The notes beneath the pieces were generated by a model. That model worked only from the letters and a program-made list of their open reading frames with translations, was not told where the DNA came from and did no database searches. The position numbers were made by a program, and so were the translations under genes. From Modestobacter sp. VKM Ac-2984 (GTDB lineage: Bacteria; Actinomycetota; Actinomycetes; Mycobacteriales; Geodermatophilaceae), in NCBI RefSeq assembly GCF_026967985.1, contig NZ_JAPVBJ010000002.1, positions 1-64,000 of the forward strand: a DNA stretch of 64,000 nucleotides, written 5' to 3'. This document shows, one piece after another, positions 58,664 to 64,000 of this stretch; within the stretch, counting starts at the first letter, position 1; each line of letters opens with the position of its first letter.

Positions 58664-59038
58664 TCACTCCGGGAGGTAGAGGCAGAACGGGTGGCCGGCC
58701 GGGTCGAGCAGCACCCGCACGTCCGGCTGGGGTTGGGACTCGGCGACGGTCGCACCCAGCGACCGGGCGAACTGCACCGCGGCGTCCAGGTCGTCGACGG
58801 CGATGTCCAGGTGCGCCTGCATCCGCGGGTCACCGGGGCCGGCCGGCCAGACCGGGGGCACGTGGTCGGCCTCCCGCTGGAACGACAGGCCGGGCCCGCC
58901 CGGGCGCAGCGTGGCCCACTCGGGGTCGTCGGTACCGATCGGCCAGCCGAGCAGCGTGGCGTAGAAGCGCGCGAGCCCGCGCGGGTCCGGGGTGTCGAGC
59001 ACGGTCGCGGTCAGCGTCATCCGCGGTCGGTCGGGCAC
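58664..59038 (-). CDS. Glyoxalase/VOC superfamily protein
   Basis: A 124-residue protein with two beta-alpha-beta-beta-beta units of the vicinal-oxygen-chelate fold. Characteristic pieces are VLDTPDPRGLARFYATLLGWPIG near 13-35, HLDIAVDDLDAAVQFARSLGA near 75-95, and LLDPAGHPFCLYLPE at the end. His75 and the terminal region could bind metal. Substrate unknown; fosfomycin-resistance-like or dioxygenase roles are possible but unsupported. Confidence 0.85.
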   Translation of the reverse strand: MPDRPRMTLTATVLDTPDPRGLARFYATLLGWPIGTDDPEWATLRPGGPGLSFQREADHVPPVWPAGPGDPRMQAHLDIAVDDLDAAVQFARSLGATVAESQPQPDVRVLLDPAGHPFCLYLPE

Positions 59039-59100
59039 GGGAGCCTCCTCGGGGTCGATCGGTCCAGCTCAGCACGGTTCCGGCCCGTCAGCGCGGGCAC

Positions 59101-59130
59101 GAGGCCCCCTCCCGTCCGGGAGGGGGCCTC
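59101..59130 (-). terminator. Hairpin terminator of the beta-helix gene
   Basis: A perfect 13-bp stem (GAGGCCCCCTCCC with its complement) and a GTCC loop, 15 bp past the stop codon at 59145. Confidence 0.8.
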
Positions 59131-59144
59131 GCACGGTGCGCTCG

Positions 59145-60422
59145 TCAGCCGGCGCAGATGCCCGCCGGGTCGCTCACCCCGCACTTGTTGGCCCGGAAGG
59201 TGATGCCCGGACCGGCCTCCTGCAGCAGCGTGCCGGGGATCGGCCGGGTCACCCAGACGTCCACCGGCTGGTTGTCCACGATCCGGTTCCCGATGACCTC
59301 GATGTTCTCCACCAGCCCCGGGCCGGCGACGCCCGGCGGCAGGGTGCCCGGCGGCGGGGCGAAGCTCACCAGCGTCAGCCCACCGGCCGGGTAGTTGACG
59401 TCCGCCTGGCCGGGCGGGATGACCGGCCGGTTCCCCTTGATCAGGTTGCCGACGACCCGCACCGAGTCCGCGTTGGTGATCGACATCCCGACCCCGGAGA
59501 CCAGCTGCTCGCCGCCGCGCCCGGCGATGCAGTAGCGGTTGTTGGCGATCGAGGCGTTCCCCTTGATCGTGAAGTCACCGCCCTGGACCTGCCGGGTGTT
59601 GTCCGGGACCTCGGTGACCGCGTCGTCGAAGAAGAGCACGCCGACGCAGTTGCCGGTCACCTTGTTGGCGACGAGCGAGCCGCCGCGCGACTCGCGGACG
59701 AAGATGCCGAGGTTGAACCCCTCGACGTAGTTCGCGGTGACCCGGGCGTTCGCACCGTCGGAGTCGCCGATCCCGATCCCGGCGGTGCCGGAGAACCAGG
59801 GCGCTCCGCGGTCGACGCCCTTCTCGACGTTGCCGGCGATCGTGATGTCGGTGCTCGCCGCGGCGAGCACGCCGTACCGCTCGTGGCCGATGCCGGAGGT
59901 GGCCTTGACGGTGAAGCCGGCTGCCTGCCAGCCGACGATCCCGCTGGCCGGGTGGTTGCGGGTGCCGAGCTTCGCGACGGTGACCGGGCTGTCCGGGTTG
60001 AGGAAGAAGATCCCGGAGACGTCGTCGGCGAGCGTGCCGGGGTCGCCCTCGGCGTCCGTGCGCTCGTGGGCCTCCCAGCAGGCGTTGGGCGCGACCTCGG
60101 GCAGCGGCGCCCCCTGCCCCCACTCCGGCCAGGTGATCACCGTGGTGTTCGGGCCGGACCCGATGATCTTCAGGCCCTTGCCCTCGACGCAGACGGCCTC
60201 CTGGTAGGTGCCGGGTGCGATCTTGATGGTGTCGCCGGAGGACGCCCGGTCGACCGCCGCCTGGATCGACTCCCCCGGGCGCACCACCAGGGTGCTGGGG
60301 CCGCCCGCGGCGGCGGTGCCCGCCGGCAGGGCCCCGATGGTCAGTGCTGCAGCCAGGACGATCGTCCGGCCGCGGGTCTGCCAGCTGGTCCGGTCGGCCT
60401 TCGCTGTGCTCGTGCTTCTCAT
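59145..60422 (-). CDS. Secreted right-handed parallel beta-helix protein
   Basis: A 425-residue exported protein. A signal peptide (about 1-39, ending GTAAAGG) precedes RPGESIQAAVDRASSGDTIKIAPGTY, the usual NosD/pectate-lyase-like helix start. Repeats such as NITIAGN, NARVTANYVEG, SLVANKVTGNCVGVLFFDD and VRVVGNLIKGN follow. Pairs of cysteines may form disulfides. Members include glycan-modifying enzymes, but no catalytic residues can be assigned. AGGAGGG precedes the ATG at 60422. The 334 bp from 60423 to 60756 hold no gene I can support, only the divergent promoter region. Confidence 0.85.
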   Translation of the reverse strand: MRSTSTAKADRTSWQTRGRTIVLAAALTIGALPAGTAAAGGPSTLVVRPGESIQAAVDRASSGDTIKIAPGTYQEAVCVEGKGLKIIGSGPNTTVITWPEWGQGAPLPEVAPNACWEAHERTDAEGDPGTLADDVSGIFFLNPDSPVTVAKLGTRNHPASGIVGWQAAGFTVKATSGIGHERYGVLAAASTDITIAGNVEKGVDRGAPWFSGTAGIGIGDSDGANARVTANYVEGFNLGIFVRESRGGSLVANKVTGNCVGVLFFDDAVTEVPDNTRQVQGGDFTIKGNASIANNRYCIAGRGGEQLVSGVGMSITNADSVRVVGNLIKGNRPVIPPGQADVNYPAGGLTLVSFAPPPGTLPPGVAGPGLVENIEVIGNRIVDNQPVDVWVTRPIPGTLLQEAGPGITFRANKCGVSDPAGICAG

Positions 60423-60756
60423 TCTCGCCCTCCTGGAAGGAACCGCGCTGGTGAGCCGCGCCGGTGCGGCGCCCACTCCGACGTCCCGGTCCCGCATCGG
60501 TCCCGAGGCGAGGACAACCCTCGATGACGCGCCGCACCGCGCCCAGACGCCGCGGGTCGACAACTCCCCCCACCCGAGGTGGCACACCCCGACCGGCGGA
60601 GGAGTCGACCCCCGACCTGGGTCGCGTCCCGGACGCGTCCCGGGTCGTAGGTCCTGGTTGTCTCGCGCACCTAAGGTCTGCCGCCCGCCGAGGGATTTGC
60701 GGATCGTCCCCGGGTCGCCGTCGACAGCGGGCGGGCGCTGGGAGCACAGTCCCGCC

Positions 60757-61770
60757 ATGCCCCCAGCGCAGGCCGTCGGTGCGCGGCCCCTCGTCGAGCC
60801 CCGCCCCGACGACGAGGTGGTGGTGATCGCCGGCCTGACGAAGCGCTACGGGTCGCGCACCGTCGTCGACGACCTCTCCCTCACCGTGCGCCGGGGGGAG
60901 GTGTACGGCTTCCTCGGCCCCAACGGGGCGGGCAAGACGACCACCCTGCGCGCCCTCCTCGGCCTGGTGCGCCCGACCAGCGGGACGGCGTCGGTGCTGG
61001 GCCGGCCGGCCGGGGCGGCGTCGTCCGGCGTCGGCGCGCTGATCGAGGGCCCCGGTTTCTACCCGTACCTCTCCGGCCGGGAGAACCTCCGGGTGCTGGC
61101 CCGGTACGCCGGCGCGCCCGCGGGCCGGGTCGACACGGTGCTGGAGACGGTCGACCTGACCGACCGTGCCCGCGACCGCTACAGCACCTACTCCCTGGGC
61201 ATGAAGCAGCGGCTGGGCGTCGCCTCCGCGCTGCTCAAGGACCCGGAGCTCGTCGTCCTGGACGAACCGACCAACGGGCTGGACCCCGCGGGCATCTCCG
61301 ACATGCGAGCCCTGCTCCGCCGGCTCTCCGCCGACGGCCACACCGTGCTGCTGTCCAGCCACCTCCTCGGGGAGGTCGAGCAGGTGTGCGACCGGGTGGC
61401 GGTGATCTCCTCCGGCCGGCTGGTCGTCGAGAGCAGCGTCGGTGAGCTGCTCGGGCTCCACCGGCTGGTGATCGAGGCCGAGCCGCTGGGCGAGGCCGCC
61501 GCGATCACCACCCGGCTGCTCGGTCCGGAACGGGTCTCCGTCGTCGGCGGGGCCGTGCACGCCCAGGCCGGGCCGGAGGACGCCGCCCGGATCAACCGGG
61601 CGCTGGTGCTGGCCGACGTCGAGGTGTCCGGGCTCCGCCAGGAGGCGCAGACCCTCGAGGCGGTGTTCCTGCAGATGACCGGTTCGGAGCTCGCCGCCGC
61701 CGGCCCCGATCCGGACGGTCCTCCGGCGCAGCGGACCGGGCGGCTGCCCCGGAGAGGAGCAGCACGGTGA
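60757..61770 (+). CDS. ABC transporter ATP-binding protein (BcrA/CcmA type)
   Basis: A 337-residue ATPase. Walker A GPNGAGKTTT is near 53-62, the signature YSLGMKQRLGVASALL near 146-161 (the Q-loop-adjacent GM form common in drug exporters), and Walker B LVVLDEPTNGLD near 166-177. The C-terminal 100 residues resemble those of bacitracin- or lantibiotic-type exporters. The permease gene overlaps it by 4 bp. Confidence 0.9.
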   Translation: MPPAQAVGARPLVEPRPDDEVVVIAGLTKRYGSRTVVDDLSLTVRRGEVYGFLGPNGAGKTTTLRALLGLVRPTSGTASVLGRPAGAASSGVGALIEGPGFYPYLSGRENLRVLARYAGAPAGRVDTVLETVDLTDRARDRYSTYSLGMKQRLGVASALLKDPELVVLDEPTNGLDPAGISDMRALLRRLSADGHTVLLSSHLLGEVEQVCDRVAVISSGRLVVESSVGELLGLHRLVIEAEPLGEAAAITTRLLGPERVSVVGGAVHAQAGPEDAARINRALVLADVEVSGLRQEAQTLEAVFLQMTGSELAAAGPDPDGPPAQRTGRLPRRGAAR

Positions 61771-62723
61771 GCACGACGACGGAGACCGGCGGTCCCGGCA
61801 GCGGGACGCCGGAGACGGAGCGGCCCGCGAGCGCGACGGCCGGGCCCGGGCGGCCCGCGGAGCCGGCCCACCGGACGGCGGGGTCGCTCGGGGCCATGAT
61901 CACCGCCGAGCTGACCAAGCTGCTGCGGCGACCGGCGACCTGGGTGCTGCTCGGGCTGTGGCCCGCGCTGCAGCTGGTGTTCAGCACGGTCATCCCCTAC
62001 GTCAGCTACCAGCGCGGCGCCTCGTTCGAGGGCCTGCCGCCGGAGGCGGTGCTGGCGAGCATGCTGCCGGACCAGCTGGTGCTGAACTCGCTGTCCGGGC
62101 TGCCGCTGTTCGGCGGGGCGCTCCTGCTGACCCTCGGCGCCCTGCTGGCCGGCAGCGAGTACGGCTGGGGCACCCTGAAGACCCTGCTCGGCCAGGGCCC
62201 CCGCCGGCTCCAGGTGCTGGCGGCCCAGCTCCTGGCGCTGCTCGTCGTGCTGGCCGCGACCGTGGTGGTGAGCTTCGCGCTGACCGCGCTGGCCAGCGGG
62301 GCGATCGCCGCCGGCGAGTCCGCGGCCGCCGACTGGCCGACGGTCGGCCGGCTCCTCCGGGGGCTCGGCGGCGGACTGCTGATCGCGGCCACCTGGGGGG
62401 CCCTGGGCCTGCTGCTCGGGCACGCCCTGCGCAGCACTGCCCTCCCGATCGCCCTCGGGCTGGTCTGGGTGCTGGCCGTGGAGAACCTGATCGTGAACGT
62501 CGCCGCACCGCTGCTCGGGGCGTTCGACACCGCCCAGGCCGCGTTGCCCGGGGTCAACGCCGGTTCGCTGGTCGCTGCGCTCGCCGGACCCGGTGCGACC
62601 CTCCGCACACCCGGGGTGGCGGCGATCGTCGACGGAGCCCAGGCCGCCGGGGTGCTGGCCGGGTTCCTCGTGCTCTTCACGGCACTCACCGCGCTGCTGC
62701 TGACCCGACGCGACGTCGTCTGA
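61767..62723 (+). CDS. ABC transporter permease (ABC-2 type)
   Basis: A 318-residue membrane protein. About 45 disordered Gly/Pro/Thr-rich residues precede MITAELTKLLRRPATWVLLGLWPAL. Further helices include ALLLTLGALLAGSEYGWGTLKTLL, VVLAATVVVSFALTALASGA and VLAGFLVLFTALTALLLTRRD. It is the membrane partner of the ATPase, with which it overlaps (GTGA). Function is likely efflux or self-protection; substrate unknown. Confidence 0.87.
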   Translation: MSTTTETGGPGSGTPETERPASATAGPGRPAEPAHRTAGSLGAMITAELTKLLRRPATWVLLGLWPALQLVFSTVIPYVSYQRGASFEGLPPEAVLASMLPDQLVLNSLSGLPLFGGALLLTLGALLAGSEYGWGTLKTLLGQGPRRLQVLAAQLLALLVVLAATVVVSFALTALASGAIAAGESAAADWPTVGRLLRGLGGGLLIAATWGALGLLLGHALRSTALPIALGLVWVLAVENLIVNVAAPLLGAFDTAQAALPGVNAGSLVAALAGPGATLRTPGVAAIVDGAQAAGVLAGFLVLFTALTALLLTRRDVV

Positions 62724-62727
62724 GCGC

Positions 62728-62776
62728 GGACCGGCCCTCCGCACCCCGGGTGCGCGGAGGTGCGGAGGGCCGGTCC
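62728..62776. terminator. Bidirectional hairpin terminator
   Basis: An 18-bp perfect stem (GGACCGGCCCTCCGCACC at 62728-62745 with its complement at 62759-62776) and a 13-nt loop, between the convergent permease and LuxR-type genes. Confidence 0.8.
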
Positions 62777-62781
62777 CGTGT

Positions 62782-63597
62782 TCAGGCGGCCGGGGCGTGG
62801 TCCCGGTTGACCAGGATGGCCAGCTGCGTCCGGGTCCGGACGTCGAGCCGGCGCATCACCGCCGTCAGGTGGCTCTTCACCGTTGCCGAGCTGAGGAACA
62901 ACCGCCCGGCGATCTCCTCGTTGCTCAGCCCCTGCGCGACGAGCTCGGCCACCTCACGCTGACGCTCGGTCAGCCGGTCGAGGGCCCGGGTCACCGCGGT
63001 GGGCCGCGGCACCTCCCCGGTCAGGTGGCGCACGAGCTGACTGGTCACGGCGGCGTCGAGGGCGGGCTCCTGGCGGGCGAGCGCGCGCACCGCCTCGACC
63101 AGCCGCTGCGCGGCTGCGCGGCGCGGCAGGAAGCCGCGGACCCCGCACTGCAGGACGTCCATCAGGCTGGTACGGCTGCCGCCGTTCGCCTCGGCGAGCA
63201 CGAGCACACCGATCCCGCGCTGGCACAGCTCGCGGAGCACCGGCAGCGCGGCGCTGCCGACCAGGCTCTGCCGGACGACGACGACCCGGCTCCCCGGGCC
63301 GTCGGCGGCAGCCAGCACCTCCGCCAGGTCAGCGGTCTCGGCGACGACCGCGATGTCGGGCTGCGCCTCGAAGACCGTGCGGAGCCCGAGGCGGAAGACC
63401 TCCTGGTCCTCGCAGAGCAGCACCCGCACCAGGGGCCGGGGCGGACGCTGCGCACACGGCCGGAGGTCGGACCGGGGCGGGGCAGGAGCCGGCCCGACCA
63501 CCACGTCGTGCAGCAGGTCCCGGGCACGCGGCGGATCGGCCGGAAGAAGGCGGGCGCCGGCGCGCCGCGGATCGATCACTGGGTCGGCAAGGCTCAT
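62782..63597 (-). CDS. LuxR-type regulator with a degenerate receiver domain
   Basis: A 271-residue protein. After about 55 low-complexity residues, LVRVLLCEDQEVFRLGLRTVFEAQPDI begins a receiver domain with the acidic pair Glu63-Asp64. At the phosphorylation site, VVVVRQS has Arg109 where Asp is expected, and the conserved Lys block is GFLPRRA. The C-terminal HTH is LTERQREVAELVAQGLSNEEIAGRLFLSSATVKSHL, typical of NarL/LuxR. It probably works without phosphorylation. ATG 63597 follows GGGGGAG. A second LuxR gene lies 135 bp upstream. Confidence 0.88.
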   Translation of the reverse strand: MSLADPVIDPRRAGARLLPADPPRARDLLHDVVVGPAPAPPRSDLRPCAQRPPRPLVRVLLCEDQEVFRLGLRTVFEAQPDIAVVAETADLAEVLAAADGPGSRVVVVRQSLVGSAALPVLRELCQRGIGVLVLAEANGGSRTSLMDVLQCGVRGFLPRRAAAQRLVEAVRALARQEPALDAAVTSQLVRHLTGEVPRPTAVTRALDRLTERQREVAELVAQGLSNEEIAGRLFLSSATVKSHLTAVMRRLDVRTRTQLAILVNRDHAPAA

Positions 63598-63732
63598 GCG
63601 GACTCCCCCTGTTGCTGCCGCGACGAGCGCCCCTGACCTCCCCGACGGTTCGGCGGGAGCTGCGGTGACAGAACGGTAACGGACAATCGAGTGTGGGTGT
63701 CGGTTCTCGTCCACGGAACTCACAGCCTGCGC

Positions 63733-64000
63733 TCAGGCCTGCAGGTCGCCGGCGGTGCGGTGGAAGTGGATCGCCAGCTGGGTGCGGTCCCGCAGCCCCA
63801 GCCGGCGCAGCGCCACCGTGATGTGCCCCTTGACGGTCGCCCGGCTGACCTCGAGCCGCTCGGCGATCTCCGCGTTCGTCAGGCCCTCGGCGACCAGCCG
63901 GGACACGGCCAGCTGCCGGGCGGTCAGCGCCCCGGTGGACGACGCCCGCGAGCCGTCGGCGTGCCGCGGGGCGTCGTCGAGCCGGTGCAGCAGCTCACCG
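63733..64000 (-). CDS. LuxR-type regulator, C-terminal part (cut by the window edge)
   Basis: The minus strand reads an open frame from the right edge to the TGA at 63733-63735. It contains GALTARQLAVSRLVAEGLTN, AEIAERLEVSRATVKGHITV and ALRRLGLRDRTQLAIHFHR, a NarL/LuxR helix-turn-helix. It resembles the HTH of the gene at 62782, so the two are probably tandem paralogues. The start and any receiver domain lie outside the window. Confidence 0.85.
   Translation of the reverse strand, partial: GELLHRLDDAPRHADGSRASSTGALTARQLAVSRLVAEGLTNAEIAERLEVSRATVKGHITVALRRLGLRDRTQLAIHFHRTAGDLQA

Noticed and set aside
60423-60756. Riboswitch or small RNA in the 334-bp gap before the ABC exporter genes
   Set aside because: GC-rich with scattered GTCGAC repeats but no conserved riboswitch core or convincing terminator hairpin; it is most simply a divergent promoter region.

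Overview
The window is GC-rich actinobacterial chromosome with strong G/C third-position bias. Many genes overlap by 4 bp (ATGA or GTGA), and several putative promoters have TAGGGT-like -10 boxes and no leader. A mycothiol-type isomerase homologue and the gene content suggest an actinomycete, perhaps Geodermatophilaceae; that family name is an impression, not a search result. No tRNA gene, complete rRNA gene, CRISPR array, insertion sequence or prophage was found.

Layout. 1-312: what looks like the 5' leader of a ribosomal RNA operon, transcribed leftwards out of the window. 313-4513: AlkB-type dioxygenase, a RecQ helicase with a phosphoribosyltransferase-like tail, a PHP phosphoesterase and a small unknown protein. 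4520-6690 and 10638-18170: two blocks of one probable regulon for breakdown of an N-heterocycle. It encodes carbamate kinase, a barbiturase/cyanuric acid hydrolase-family enzyme, DUF1116 and FdrA proteins (relatives of oxamate transcarbamylase), a three-subunit molybdenum hydroxylase and CoxG. The blocks share a dyad operator. Between them lie Ohr, a SpoIIE-type phosphatase, an acyltransferase with a zinc-ribbon partner, and a low-GC, probably acquired TIR-domain gene whose tail resembles the UvrD/PcrA C-terminal domain. 18179-27767: mixed genes, including a MocR regulator/EamA exporter pair, a tandemly duplicated lipoprotein, an old yellow enzyme and an MFS exporter.

27871-45176: a large carbohydrate locus. 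A leftward group encodes a complete ABC importer (two permeases, binding protein, ATPase), two Gfo/Idh dehydrogenases, a DUF993 aldolase-like protein, a sugar-phosphate-isomerase-like barrel, an epimerase and an enolase-superfamily enzyme. A divergent rightward group encodes a third Gfo/Idh enzyme, a DUF6807 protein, a LacI regulator and a degenerate M24 protein. AAGCGCTT operators sit at the divergent promoter region and upstream of the distant ATPase gene; a secreted pectate lyase beside it has its own GAAA-CG-TTTC operator. The substrate is probably plant-derived sugar or sugar acid, but is not identified.

45283-64000: a chemoreceptor-like protein, two metallophosphoesterases, a MarR-controlled ABC exporter, a double PAP2 membrane protein, secreted lipoproteins, a sulfite-oxidase-family molybdoenzyme with a membrane domain, a secreted beta-helix protein, an ABC exporter pair, and two LuxR-type regulators, the last cut by the window edge. 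Strong hairpin terminators separate many units.

The two most interesting points are (1) the co-regulated set linking a molybdenum hydroxylase, a barbiturase-like ring opener, an FdrA/DUF1116 carbamoyltransferase and carbamate kinase, which would let the cell recover ATP from an oxidised pyrimidine, and (2) the TIR protein with a PcrA-like tail.
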